DNA of 64,000 nucleotides from Acidovorax sp. T1 (GTDB lineage Bacteria > Pseudomonadota > Gammaproteobacteria > Burkholderiales > Burkholderiaceae_C): positions 1,558,001-1,622,000 of the forward strand of contig NZ_CP021648.1 in the NCBI RefSeq assembly GCF_002176815.1, in the 5' to 3' direction. The notes under the pieces were generated by a model, which saw only the letters and a program-made list of their open reading frames with translations, searched no databases and was not told where the DNA came from. Position numbers and translations under genes: made by a program. Shown here in pieces: positions 32,110 through 42,467 of this stretch; the stretch's first letter is position 1, and each line of letters begins with the position of its first letter.

Positions 32110-33221
32110 CGGAGATGAAAGTGCAAGTGACAGTGGAAGGGGCCAGTGAAGTGCTCAGTGAGGTGCGAGGCCAGGTGGGCTTCATTACCTTGAACCGCCC
32201 CCGGGCGCTCAATGCGTTGTCGCTGGGTATGGTGCGGGACCTGATGGGCATCCTGCTGGCCTGGCAAAACGACGCGCGGGTGCTGGCCGTGGCCATCCGC
32301 GGCAGCAACAAGGAAGGCCCGTTTGGGGCCTTTTGCGCGGGCGGAGACATCCGCTTTCTGCACCAGGCGGGTAGCCAGGGCAACCCGCTGCTGGAGGATT
32401 TTTTCACTGAGGAATATGCGCTCAACCACCTGATCCACAACTACGGCAAGCCCTACATAGCCTTCATGGATGGCATCGTCATGGGCGGCGGCATGGGCAT
32501 CAGCCAGGGCGCGGCCCTGCGCGTGGTGACCGAGCGCACCAGGATGGCCATGCCCGAGACGGCGATCGGCTTGTTCCCTGATGTGGGCGGGGGCTATTTT
32601 CTGAGCCGCTGCCCGGGCCGTGTGGGTGAGTGGCTGGCGTTGACGGGCGACACCATCGGTGCCGGCGATGCGGTGGAGTTTGGCCTGGCCGATGGTTGCC
32701 TGCCCGTGGACCAGCAGGCGCCGGTGTGGGAGGCCCTGGGATCGGGACACTTTGCCGATGGTGCGGCCATCAAGAACTATGTTGCTTCTAAATTTATAGC
32801 TGTTGGCGCAATGCTATCAAGCGCTAGAGGCACTATTGACCACTATTTCGCGTTGCCTGCCGTGCGCGAGATCGTGGACCAGCTGGAGGCCACGGATTCC
32901 GACTGGGCCCGCACGACGGCGGCCACGCTGCGCAAGCGATCGCCGCTGATGCTGCATGTGGTGCTGGAGCAGGTGCGCCGTGCTCGCAGCATGGGCCTGG
33001 CCGACGATTTGCGCATGGAGCGCGACATGGTGCGCCACTGCTTTTTCCTGCGCGCCGGCCAGAGCGAAACGGTGGAGGGCATCCGCGCACTGGCGGTGGA
33101 CAAGGACCACGCGCCAAAGTGGAGCCCCGCGCGCATCGAAGACGTGACACCGGAGATGGTGGCCCCGTTCTTCGTCAGCCCCTGGCCGGCCTACGCGCAT
33201 CCGTTGGCTGCGTTGCGCTGA
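32106..33221 (+). CDS. enoyl-CoA hydratase/isomerase family protein (3-hydroxyisobutyryl-CoA hydrolase-like)
   Basis: A 371-residue crotonase-fold enzyme. LNRPRALNALSLGMVRDLM, FCAGGDIRFL (oxyanion hole) and the segment PETAIGLFPDVGGGYFLSR with its acidic/glycine pattern are typical of 3-hydroxyisobutyryl-CoA hydrolases of valine breakdown, which are longer than simple hydratases. The C-terminal domain begins near residue 220, and there a copy of the dispersed repeat (32789-32838) is read in frame, giving KFIAVGAMLSSARGTI. The start overlaps the upstream transporter stop. Confidence 0.85.
   Translation: MTEMKVQVTVEGASEVLSEVRGQVGFITLNRPRALNALSLGMVRDLMGILLAWQNDARVLAVAIRGSNKEGPFGAFCAGGDIRFLHQAGSQGNPLLEDFFTEEYALNHLIHNYGKPYIAFMDGIVMGGGMGISQGAALRVVTERTRMAMPETAIGLFPDVGGGYFLSRCPGRVGEWLALTGDTIGAGDAVEFGLADGCLPVDQQAPVWEALGSGHFADGAAIKNYVASKFIAVGAMLSSARGTIDHYFALPAVREIVDQLEATDSDWARTTAATLRKRSPLMLHVVLEQVRRARSMGLADDLRMERDMVRHCFFLRAGQSETVEGIRALAVDKDHAPKWSPARIEDVTPEMVAPFFVSPWPAYAHPLAALR
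32789..32838 (-). repeat. dispersed repeat, copy 8, inside the enoyl-CoA hydratase-family gene
   Basis: AAATTTATAGCTGTTGGCGC then ATCAAGCGCTAGAGGCACTA, same orientation as the copy at 19049, translated in frame. Confidence 0.75.
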
Positions 33222-33321
33222 AGGGCGTTGCGCGGTGCGCGCGGCGGGCGCGCCACGGGCCCGTCGGATCGGGTCGGTGAGGGCGCTTTTTCACCCGCCT
33301 TTGCGGGCCGTTGGGCTGGTC

Positions 33322-34224
33322 TCAAGCGCCGAGCTGCTGGTACACCGCCGTGGCCAGCGCCTGCAGGGCCGGGCGCGAGAGCTGCCCACTCAGCGCATAG
33401 CCAAAGCCCTGGTCCGTCCAGTAAAAGCCCGGCACCGGGCCTTCCTGGGTGAAACGGAAGGCGGTGTCTGCAGATTGCGGCGGGTTGGTGGCCGGTGCAG
33501 CCGATCCTGCAGGGGGCGATGCCTTCGTGGCGGCGGCGGGCGCCAGGGCGCCCAGGTAGAGCGTGACGCGCTCGCCCGCGCCGTTCTGGTACATGAATTG
33601 CGCGCGTGCGCCGGTGTCGCCGGGCAGCAGCCGCCCGCCCACCAGCTCATAGCCCTGCGCGGTCAGCAATGGCACTTTCAGGGGCCGCCCCAATCGCTTG
33701 GACAGCCATTGCACCAGATGCTCCTGCTGGGCGGCGGGCACCTCCACGGGGTGGCGCTGCTCGGGTTGGTACACCGCGTGGGCCATGGCGGCTTGCGCTG
33801 CAAATCGCTGGCCCGGTGCGTTGGCGTTGACGGCCAGGAGACCGGTGGGTGCCACCGCGGGCCACTGGCCCCGGCCCACCCATCCCAGTGCAAACGCCAC
33901 CAGCACCGAGGCCGCCATGCCGCCCCAGCGCCACCACTGGCGATGCTGTTCTGCCCTGCGCGCCGTGGCGTTTGCAAGGGTCTGCAGCAGCGCATCCGGC
34001 AGGGGGGCCTCCAGCATGTCCTGGTGCAGGGCGCGCAATTGTTGGCGCTGCGCCTGCCACTGCGCAACAGTGGCTTGCGCCGCAGCGTCGGCGGCCAGTT
34101 GCTGCTGCAGGGCCTTGGTGTCGGCGGGGGGCAGCCGGCCATCCGCCAGTGCATGCCACGCATGGTCATGGGAGGGGCCGGCAGAAAAGGGGGTGGAGTG
34201 GTCCATGGCAAAGGCCGAAATCAT
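33322..34224 (-). CDS. anti-sigma factor (membrane)
   Basis: A 300-residue protein whose ATG overlaps the stop of the ECF sigma gene (ATGA). The N-terminal 80 residues are cytoplasmic (WHALADGRLPPADTKALQQQL), as expected of a sigma-binding domain; a single membrane helix follows (MAASVLVAFALGWVGRG, about 107-123), and the remaining 170 residues would be periplasmic. This topology and the coupling to the sigma gene support an anti-sigma role. The inducing signal is unknown. An alternative start is MDHSTPF, 18 bp downstream. Confidence 0.8.
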   Translation of the reverse strand: MISAFAMDHSTPFSAGPSHDHAWHALADGRLPPADTKALQQQLAADAAAQATVAQWQAQRQQLRALHQDMLEAPLPDALLQTLANATARRAEQHRQWWRWGGMAASVLVAFALGWVGRGQWPAVAPTGLLAVNANAPGQRFAAQAAMAHAVYQPEQRHPVEVPAAQQEHLVQWLSKRLGRPLKVPLLTAQGYELVGGRLLPGDTGARAQFMYQNGAGERVTLYLGALAPAAATKASPPAGSAAPATNPPQSADTAFRFTQEGPVPGFYWTDQGFGYALSGQLSRPALQALATAVYQQLGA

Positions 34225-34733
34225 TGGAGGCGGCGCAGCACCGGTGGCTGGCCCGGCACCGCGCTGGGTGTGTGTTCCATCAGTGCGCGCAGGCGGCTGC
34301 GTGCGCGCGACAGCCGCGACATGACGGTGCCCACGGGAATGGCCAGAATGCGGGCGGTGTCTTCGTAGCTCAGGTCTTCCAGCGTGACCAGCAGCAACAC
34401 GGCGCGTTGCTCGGCCGGCAGGCGCTGCAGGCAGCGCTCCAGGTCCAGCGCATCGTCCGATGGGGGCACATGGGCTTGAAGGCTGTCCTGCACGTCCTCC
34501 ATTTCCAGCCGTTGCAGCGAGGGCATCGCCCGGCGCTGGTTGAGATAAAGGTGGTGCATCAGCGTGAACAACCAGGCGCGCAGATCGCTGCCGCTGCGCC
34601 AAAGCCGCCATTTGCTGCAGGCCCGCTCAAGCGTGTCCTGCACGAGGTCGTCGGCCGCCCAGGCGTCACCCGTCAGCACGCGGGCATAGCGACGCAGGCC
34701 GGGAAGCTGTTCGACTACCTGGGTGCGGTCCAT
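34221..34733 (-). CDS. ECF-type RNA polymerase sigma factor
   Basis: A 170-residue sigma factor. Region 2 contains AWAADDLVQDTLERAC and LRAWLFTLMHHLYLNQRR; region 4 contains LQRLPAEQRAVLLLVTLEDLSYEDTARILAIP and GTVMSRLSRARSRLR, a clear HTH. It directs transcription of a small regulon and is held by the downstream membrane anti-sigma factor. The upstream lipoprotein gene, 25 bp away and in the same direction, is probably in the same operon. Confidence 0.92.
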   Translation of the reverse strand: MDRTQVVEQLPGLRRYARVLTGDAWAADDLVQDTLERACSKWRLWRSGSDLRAWLFTLMHHLYLNQRRAMPSLQRLEMEDVQDSLQAHVPPSDDALDLERCLQRLPAEQRAVLLLVTLEDLSYEDTARILAIPVGTVMSRLSRARSRLRALMEHTPSAVPGQPPVLRRLQ

Positions 34734-34758
34734 GTCGCGATGTCAGGGATGGGATGGG

Positions 34759-35124
34759 TCAGGGGCGCGCAGCGTGCCAGACCTGGTTGAAACCATCGCC
34801 GGTTTTGTCGCCGGGCTTGGCGTCCTTGGACCAGTAGTACAGCGGTTTTCCCTTGTAGGCCAGCTGGGTTGTTCCGTCATCGCGGGTGATGACGCTGTAG
34901 TCGCCGCCCGCTTGGGCCGGTGTGGCCATCAGGGGTGGCCAGTTGGTGGCGCAGGGGCCGTTGCAGACGGACTTTCCGCTGCCCGCGGTGTCGCGGTCAA
35001 AGGTGTAGAGCGTCATGTCGCCGGCGCCGACCAGCACGCCATCCATGGGTTTGGCAGGGGACTGGGCCATGGAGGAGCAGGCGGCAAGCGCAAAGAGTGC
35101 GGCGATGGGCAAGAGCTTTTTCAT
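34759..35124 (-). CDS. lipoprotein with two repeats (Lipoprotein_15-like)
   Basis: A 121-residue secreted protein with lipobox LFALAACSS (MKKLLPIAALFALAAC) and two copies of the repeat typical of COG4315: LYTFDRDTAGSGKSVC..CATNWPPL and LAYKGKPLYYWSKDA. Function unknown, though such proteins often sit beside ECF sigma factors. The start MKKLLP has CCGGAGAAA just upstream; a longer frame exists but would bury the signal peptide. Confidence 0.8.
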   Translation of the reverse strand: MKKLLPIAALFALAACSSMAQSPAKPMDGVLVGAGDMTLYTFDRDTAGSGKSVCNGPCATNWPPLMATPAQAGGDYSVITRDDGTTQLAYKGKPLYYWSKDAKPGDKTGDGFNQVWHAARP

Positions 35125-35225
35125 GGGTTTCTCCGGGTAATGGTGCAGGCGGGTGCGAAATGCGGCCCTGCACGCAGACAAACACATGGACGCGGTGGTT
35201 TATTCCCGCCGCCTTGCAAAAATTT

Positions 35226-35699
35226 TCAGCGGTTGCGGCTTTTCATGGCGCGTTCGACCTCGCGCTTGCCTTCACGGTCCTTGATGGTGTCGCGCTTGTC
35301 ATGTTCGGCCTTGCCCTTGGCCAGCGCAATCTCGCATTTCACATATCCGTTCTTCCAGTGCAGGTTCAGCGGCACCAGGGTGTAGCCTTTTTGCTCGACC
35401 TTGACGATCAGGCGCTTGATGTCGTCTTTTTTGAGCAGCAGCTTCTTGGTGCGCGCTGCCTCGGGGTTGACGTGGGTGGAGGCGGTTTTGAGGGGGTTGA
35501 TCAGGCAGCCCAGCAGGTACAGCTCGCCGTCACGGATGAGCACGTAGCCATCGGTCAGCTGCACCTTGCCCTCGCGCAGCGCCTTGACTTCCCAGCCATA
35601 CAGCACCATGCCGGCCTCGTGGCGCTCTTCGAAGAAGTAGTTGAAGGCCGCCTTCTTGTTGTCGGCAATGCGGGACGTGGGATCGGGTTTTTTGGCCAT
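35226..35699 (-). CDS. smpB: SsrA-binding protein SmpB
   Basis: tmRNA partner for rescue of stalled ribosomes, 157 residues. Family segments are intact: [34 protein letters not shown], here beginning at residue 12, and a basic C-terminal tail ([18 protein letters not shown]) that mimics the codon-anticodon. It is divergent from ratA, as is common in Burkholderiales. Confidence 0.95.
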   Translation of the reverse strand: MAKKPDPTSRIADNKKAAFNYFFEERHEAGMVLYGWEVKALREGKVQLTDGYVLIRDGELYLLGCLINPLKTASTHVNPEAARTKKLLLKKDDIKRLIVKVEQKGYTLVPLNLHWKNGYVKCEIALAKGKAEHDKRDTIKDREGKREVERAMKSRNR

Positions 35700-35832
35700 G
35701 AAAGATTAGATGCGGCGCAAACGGGGAGATAAAAGGCCTCCCTACAATGGTTGGGTCGCGCAAGAGCGATTCTAATTTCCTCCGGATGCCCTGGCCGATT
35801 CAATGGGCCAGTTGCATCGAAGCAGCGTCTGC

Positions 35833-36273
35833 ATGAAAACCGTCCACAAATCCGTCCTCATCTGGTACAGCCCCGAAGAAATGTTTGCCCTCGTGACGGG
35901 GGTGGAGCACTACCCCCAGTTCCTGCCCTGGTGCGACCATGCGGCCGTGCTGGAGCGCGATGATGCAGGCATGACCGCCGAGGTCGGCATCGCGATGGCG
36001 GGGCTGCGGCAGACCTTTGTGACCCGCAACACCCATGAAGAGGGCCGGCGCGTGCAGATGCACCTGATCAAGGGCCCGTTTTCCCGCCTGGAGGGCGACT
36101 GGCATTTTCATGCCGTGGCGGATGGCAGCCAGCGCGCGTGCAAGGTCGAGCTGTTGCTCAACTACGGGTTTGAAAGCGCTGCGCTGGCGGCCTTGGTGGG
36201 CCCCATCTTTGACCGCATCGCCGCCAGCATGGTCGATGCGTTTGTCAAGCGCGCGGAGCAGGTCTATGGGTGA
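35833..36273 (+). CDS. ratA: type II toxin RatA-like / START-domain ubiquinone-binding protein
   Basis: A 146-residue Coq10/START-like protein beginning MKTVHKSVLIWYSPEEMF, with the conserved VEHYPQFLPWCD and later FKLLINYGFES-like segment (LLLNYGFESAAL). In E. coli RatA associates with 50S subunits; the fold also binds ubiquinone, so the role is debated. The stop overlaps the rnfH start, as in many proteobacteria. The start was set at the MKTVHKS codon rather than the longer frame from 35803. Confidence 0.85.
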   Translation: MKTVHKSVLIWYSPEEMFALVTGVEHYPQFLPWCDHAAVLERDDAGMTAEVGIAMAGLRQTFVTRNTHEEGRRVQMHLIKGPFSRLEGDWHFHAVADGSQRACKVELLLNYGFESAALAALVGPIFDRIAASMVDAFVKRAEQVYG

Positions 36274-36613
36274 CGAAGGCGGCGCGCTGCAAATCACGGT
36301 GGTTGTTTGCACAGCGCCGCGCAGCATTGGCGAGTGGACGCTGCACCTGCCTGCAGGCGCCACGGTGGCTGAAGCGCTGAAGGCCTGCGAGGTGACGTCG
36401 CTGCTGCCGCAAGGGGAGACTTGTGCCGTTGTCGGCATATGGGGGCGCCAGGTGGCACTGGATTGCACACTCGCACCGGGGGACCGGGTAGAGGTGTATC
36501 GCCCCCTCAAGGTGGACCCCAAGGTGGCCCGGCGCGAGCGCTTTGCACGCCAGGGCGCACGCACCACCGGTCTGTTTGCGCGCCAGCGCCCTGGCGGTAA
36601 ATCGGGCTATTGA
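36266..36613 (+). CDS. rnfH: RnfH family protein
   Basis: Ubiquitin-like beta-grasp protein of 115 residues with AVVGIWGRQVALDCTLAPGDRVEVYRPL split around the conserved core, and the terminal LKVDPKVARRERFARQ typical of the family. Its ATG overlaps the ratA stop by 8 bp. Function is not established; the pair with ratA is conserved. Confidence 0.85.
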   Translation: MGDEGGALQITVVVCTAPRSIGEWTLHLPAGATVAEALKACEVTSLLPQGETCAVVGIWGRQVALDCTLAPGDRVEVYRPLKVDPKVARRERFARQGARTTGLFARQRPGGKSGY

Positions 36614-36655
36614 GGTCCGGGCAACAGCGGCGATGGCTGCGCCGTCATCCCTTAA

Positions 36656-38752
<2,097 letters not shown>

Positions 38753-38763
38753 TTACAAAACGC

Positions 38764-38820
38764 TACTGTTTTGATAGCTGCTGGCGCTTATTTTATAAGC
38801 GCTAGAGGCCGATTTCATTA
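38764..38820 (-). repeat. dispersed repeat, copy 9, between guaB and guaA
   Basis: TTTTGATAGCTGCTGGCGCT then TATAAGCGCTAGAGGCCGAT. The clearest copy; CGCTTAT/ATAAGCG gives a tight hairpin. Confidence 0.85.
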
Positions 38821-38829
38821 AAAATCGCC

Positions 38830-40443
38830 ATGCAACACCAGAAAATCCTCATCCTCGACTTCGGCTCGCAAGTCACCCAGCTCATCGCCCGCCGCGTGCG
38901 TGAAGCCAATGTGTACTGCGAAGTGCACCCCTGCGACGTGACCGACGAATGGGTGCGTGACTACGCCAAGGATGGCTCGCTCAAGGGCATCATCCTGTCG
39001 GGCAGCCACGCCAGCGTGACCGAAGACACCACCGACCGGGCGCCGCAGGCCGTGTTCGAGCTGGGCCTGCCGGTGCTGGGTATCTGCTACGGCATGCAGA
39101 CCATGGCGCAGCAGCTGGGCGGCAAGGTGGAAACCGGCCACAAGCGCGAGTTCGGCTTTGCGGCCGTGCGCGCCCGTGGCCACACCGCGCTGCTCAAGGA
39201 CATTGCCGACTTCACCACGCCTGAAGGCCACGGCATGCTCAACGTGTGGATGAGCCACGGCGACAAGGTCACTGAGTTGCCCCCGGGCTTCAAGCTCATG
39301 GCCAGCACCGATAGCTGCCCCATCGCCGGCATGGCCGACGAGGCGCGCCGCTTCTATGCCGTGCAGTTCCACCCTGAAGTCACGCACACCGTGCAGGGCA
39401 GGGCGCTGCTCGATCGCTTCGTGCTCGGGATCTGCGCTACCCGCCCCGACTGGGTCATGCGCGACCACATCGCCGAAGCCGTGGAGCAGATCCGCCAGCA
39501 GGTGGGCGATGAAGAAGTGATTCTGGGCCTCTCGGGCGGTGTGGATTCGTCCGTGGCCGCGGCGCTGATCCACCGCGCCATCGGCGACCAGCTCACCTGC
39601 GTGTTCGTGGACCACGGCCTGCTGCGCCTGAACGAAGGCGACATGGTCATGGACATGTTCGTCGGCAAGCTGCACGCCAAGGTGATCCGGGTGGATGCCA
39701 GCGATCTCTTCCTGGGCAAGCTGGCGGGTGTGAGCGAGCCTGAGCAAAAGCGCAAGATCATCGGGGGCCTGTTTGTCGATGTGTTCAAGGCCGAGGCCGC
39801 CAAGCTCAAGGGCGACGGAGCGAAGGGTGCCAAGTGGCTGGCCCAGGGCACCATCTACCCCGACGTCATTGAATCCGGCGGCGCCAAGAGCAAAAAGGCC
39901 GTCACCATCAAGAGCCACCACAACGTGGGCGGATTGCCCGAGCAGCTGGGTCTGAAGCTGCTGGAACCCCTGCGCGACCTGTTCAAGGACGAAGTGCGTG
40001 AACTCGGCGTGGCCCTGGGCCTGCCGCCCGAAATGGTCTACCGCCACCCCTTCCCCGGCCCCGGCCTGGGTGTGCGCATCCTGGGTGAAGTGAAGAAGGA
40101 ATACGCCGACTTGCTGCGCCGCGCCGACGCGATCTTCATCGAAGAGCTGCGCAACTTCACCGACGGCGCCACCGGCAAGACCTGGTACGACCTCACCAGC
40201 CAGGCTTTCACCGTCTTTCTGCCCGTCAAGAGCGTAGGCGTGATGGGCGATGGCCGCACCTACGACTACGTGGTCGCCCTGCGTGCCGTGCAGACCAGCG
40301 ATTTCATGACAGCTGACTGGGCGGAGCTGCCCTACGCATTGCTCAAGAAAGTGTCGGGCCGCATCATCAACGAAGTGCGCGGCATCAACCGCGTGACGTA
40401 TGACGTGAGCAGCAAGCCGCCAGCGACGATTGAGTGGGAATGA
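38830..40443 (+). CDS. guaA: GMP synthase (glutamine-hydrolysing)
   Basis: Converts XMP to GMP, 537 residues. The N-terminal glutamine amidotransferase has [15 protein letters not shown] (catalytic Cys about 87) and FHPEVTHT; the ATP pyrophosphatase domain has the P-loop LSGGVDSSV (about 234-242), and the dimerisation domain ends [18 protein letters not shown]. The C-terminus is normal in length, so the integrated element has preserved the gene, as expected for insertion at a 3'-end attachment site. Confidence 0.97.
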   Translation: MQHQKILILDFGSQVTQLIARRVREANVYCEVHPCDVTDEWVRDYAKDGSLKGIILSGSHASVTEDTTDRAPQAVFELGLPVLGICYGMQTMAQQLGGKVETGHKREFGFAAVRARGHTALLKDIADFTTPEGHGMLNVWMSHGDKVTELPPGFKLMASTDSCPIAGMADEARRFYAVQFHPEVTHTVQGRALLDRFVLGICATRPDWVMRDHIAEAVEQIRQQVGDEEVILGLSGGVDSSVAAALIHRAIGDQLTCVFVDHGLLRLNEGDMVMDMFVGKLHAKVIRVDASDLFLGKLAGVSEPEQKRKIIGGLFVDVFKAEAAKLKGDGAKGAKWLAQGTIYPDVIESGGAKSKKAVTIKSHHNVGGLPEQLGLKLLEPLRDLFKDEVRELGVALGLPPEMVYRHPFPGPGLGVRILGEVKKEYADLLRRADAIFIEELRNFTDGATGKTWYDLTSQAFTVFLPVKSVGVMGDGRTYDYVVALRAVQTSDFMTADWAELPYALLKKVSGRIINEVRGINRVTYDVSSKPPATIEWE

Positions 40444-40455
40444 TTCGCCGTCTTT
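40423..40455 (+). other. probable attL at the 3' end of guaA
   Basis: The last codons of guaA (ATTGAGTGGGAATGA) are a known target of tyrosine integrases that create guaA islands. An integrase gene and foreign-looking genes start immediately beyond. The matching attR would lie outside the window, so the exact core cannot be read here. Confidence 0.65.
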
Positions 40456-40460
40456 CGGAG

Positions 40461-40541
40461 TCTATCAAGATCTATCGAAAAGTGATGCTAAGTGCTTGTC
40501 CCGTATAGAAAAAGTCTGTCGAGGACTATCGACATCTATCG
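40461..40541 (+). repeat. direct repeat pair CTATC(A/G)A(G/C)ATCTATCG
   Basis: CTATCAAGATCTATCG at 40462-40477 and CTATCGACATCTATCG at 40525-40540 match at 14 of 16 positions. Candidate recombinase or accessory-factor sites next to the guaA junction. Confidence 0.6.
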
Positions 40542-40560
40542 GGGGGATGCACTCCAGTCT

Positions 40561-40715
40561 GACGGTAAATCCGACGGTAAAAAATAGAGACCTGCGCCTC
40601 GCAGATTTTTTACCGTCAGGCCCGAACGGTCATTGACGGTAAAAATTCAGTAGAAAAACGCAATAAAAACAACGACTTAAGTCGTTTGTAGCGCTCGTTT
40701 TCTCTTGACGGTAAA
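40561..40715. repeat. five GACGGTAAA boxes upstream of the integrase
   Basis: Direct copies at 40561-40569, 40573-40581, 40635-40643 and 40707-40715 and an inverted copy at 40609-40617. Their spacing between attL and int suggests integrase arm-type or excisionase sites; the last copy may also lie in the int promoter. Confidence 0.75.
40592..40611 (+). terminator. terminator-like hairpin nested in the box cluster
   Basis: CTGCG and CGCAG with a 3-base loop, followed by A and six T. The surrounding 13-bp inverted boxes (40573-40617) extend the pairing. Confidence 0.6.
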
Positions 40716-40739
40716 ATTCGCACGAATGGAGGTGCGACG

Positions 40740-41999
40740 ATGCTGTCAGATGGGACGTTGAGAGGCCTCAAGCCAGAGGCCACGGCCTACAAGGTGGCCG
40801 ACCGGGACGGGATGTACGTGACGGTCTCTCCCAAGGGCACGATCACGTTTCGGCTGGACTACCGCCTCAATGGCCGGCGCGAGACGCTCACGGTGGGCCG
40901 CTACGGTGCCAAGGACGGCATCTCGCTGCTGATGGCGCGGGAGCGCTGCATGGAGGCGCGGCGTGCTATCGCCGAAGGTCAGTCGCCCAGCCAGGAAAAG
41001 CAGCGCGAGAAGCGTCGCATGGCCGAGGCCAAGACCTTCGAGCAGTTCACCAACCGCTGGCTGGAAGAGGCCAGGATGGCCGACAGCACCAAGTCGATGC
41101 GCAAGAGCATCATCGACCGGGACATCATGCCGGCGTTCCGCAGTCGGCTGCTGGCGGAGATCGGCCCCGAAGACTTGCGCAACCTGTGCGCAAAGGTCAA
41201 GGAGCGCGGCGCCCCGGCCACAGCTGTGCACGTGCGCGACATCGTCAAGCAAGTGTTCAGTTTCGCCGCACTGCATGGCGACAAGGCACCGAACCCCGCA
41301 GACGAAGTCGGCCCCTCTTCGATTGCGACGTTCGTGGCCAAGGATCGAGCGCTGTCGCCGTCCGAGATCCGAGTCATGCACCGCGTGCTCGACACCACGG
41401 CGACGCTGCCGACCATTCGCCTGGCGCTACGCCTGGTTCTGCTCACGCTCGTGCGCAAGAGCGAGCTCATCGAGGCCACCTGGAACGAGATTGACTTCGC
41501 GAACGCAGTCTGGACGATCCCGAAGAGCCGCATGAAGGCGGGCAAGCCCCACAACGTCTACCTGTCGCAGCAGGCGCTGGACATCATGGTGGCACTTCGC
41601 ACCTGTGCTGGTGGCTCGCGGTTCCTGCTGCCCTCGCGCTATGACGCCGATCGCTGCATGTCAAAGGCGACCCTCAACCGTGTGACCCAGGTCGTCGTGG
41701 CGAAGGCCAAAGAGTCGCGCCTGCCTCTGGAGTCGTTCACCGTGCATGACCTGCGGCGCACGGGCTCCACCATCCTCAACGAACTGGGCTTCAACAGCGA
41801 CTGGATCGAGAAGTGCCTGGCCCACGAGGACGGTCGGTCGTCGCGCGGTGTCTACAACAAGGCCGAGTACGGTGAGCAGCGGCGCCACCTGTTGCAGGAG
41901 TGGGCCGACATGATCGACGCGTGGGTGGCGGGGGAGGCGCACACGCCGACCTTGTTGCCGCCGACGATGAAGGCGGTCACGACGTCGGCGCCGATATGA
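40740..41999 (+). CDS. int: tyrosine site-specific integrase (guaA-type)
   Basis: A 419-residue integrase of the P4/DUF4102 type: N-terminal domain with YKVADRDGMYVTVSPKGTITF, a core-binding SAM-like domain (about 100-190), and the catalytic domain with Arg in LTLVRKSELIEA, HDLRRTGSTIL, and CLAHEDGRSSRGVYNKAEY holding the His and Tyr. All catalytic residues are present, so it should be active. It reads away from guaA into the element and has GGAGGTGCG just before the ATG. Confidence 0.92.
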   Translation: MLSDGTLRGLKPEATAYKVADRDGMYVTVSPKGTITFRLDYRLNGRRETLTVGRYGAKDGISLLMARERCMEARRAIAEGQSPSQEKQREKRRMAEAKTFEQFTNRWLEEARMADSTKSMRKSIIDRDIMPAFRSRLLAEIGPEDLRNLCAKVKERGAPATAVHVRDIVKQVFSFAALHGDKAPNPADEVGPSSIATFVAKDRALSPSEIRVMHRVLDTTATLPTIRLALRLVLLTLVRKSELIEATWNEIDFANAVWTIPKSRMKAGKPHNVYLSQQALDIMVALRTCAGGSRFLLPSRYDADRCMSKATLNRVTQVVVAKAKESRLPLESFTVHDLRRTGSTILNELGFNSDWIEKCLAHEDGRSSRGVYNKAEYGEQRRHLLQEWADMIDAWVAGEAHTPTLLPPTMKAVTTSAPI

Positions 42000-42038
42000 A
42001 GCAACGGTACCCCGGCCGCATCCAGCGGTCTCGCCTGA

Positions 42039-42057
42039 CCACCCATACTTAGGGTGG
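42039..42057 (+). terminator. hairpin after the integrase gene
   Basis: CCACCC and GGGTGG pair over a 7-base loop; no clear T run follows, so termination would be weak. Nothing else is recognised between 42000 and 42147. Confidence 0.4.
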
Positions 42058-42150
42058 ATTGCATGCGCCTGATTCATGTATGGCCGACAGACTGACCCCG
42101 ACGATGGCTCGTTCAAATGCAAAGTTGTCGCAACCGATTGACTGGTCGTA

Positions 42151-42167
42151 GTTCGCCATGAGCGAAC
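42151..42167. promoter_or_regulatory. palindrome upstream of the retron promoter
   Basis: GTTCGC CATGA GCGAAC, perfect 6-bp arms, ending 7 bp before the -35 box. Candidate operator for the Xre-type HTH protein encoded at 42664. Confidence 0.45.
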
Positions 42168-42174
42168 AAAGTTC

Positions 42175-42203
42175 TTGCTTTCTTGACTGACATTTCCTAT
42201 AAT
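42175..42203 (+). promoter_or_regulatory. retron promoter
   Basis: TTGCTT (42175-42180), 17 bp, TATAAT (42198-42203). Transcription would begin near 42210, just upstream of the proposed msr. Confidence 0.65.
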
Positions 42204-42205
42204 TC

Positions 42206-42465
42206 GGGTGCTTGGGCTAAAGAGAGCACTCGTTAATCGTGGGGATGTGGGAACGCATCTCGCGGGGCCGAAAGGCTCTGATGTTCTCTGCGGTCACGCG
42301 GTCGCCGGTACGCGGTGGTCCGGGTGGTTGCAGCGAAGCCGGTCCCGGACGAGTACCGGGACCGGTTAGGGGCCCAGAGGTGCAAACAGCCGACGTTCTC
42401 TCACTTTCTTCAGAACTGACGAGAGGCTCTGCATGGTGCAGGGTCGTTTTGAAGAAGGAGGCATC
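42206..42465 (+). ncRNA. retron msr-msd RNA (proposed)
   Basis: Non-coding, richly paired region between the promoter and the first retron ORF. Outer arms a1 (AGAGCACTCGT, 42223-42233) and a2 (ACGAGAGGCTCT, 42419-42430) pair as 5+5 bp around a small bulge. Inside are an msr-like set of hairpins (GGGATG/CATCTC at 42242-42261; CGGGGCC-GAAA-GGCTCTG at 42263-42280) and a long msd-like hairpin with ten perfect pairs (CCGGTCCCGG/CCGGGACCGG, 42339-42365). TTGCA/TGCAA (42328, 42381) can extend it. A further hairpin CTCTGCA/TGCAGGG lies at 42427-42443. Position relative to the RT gene fits retrons; the branching guanosine is not assigned. Confidence 0.7.
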
Positions 42466-42467
42466 AA

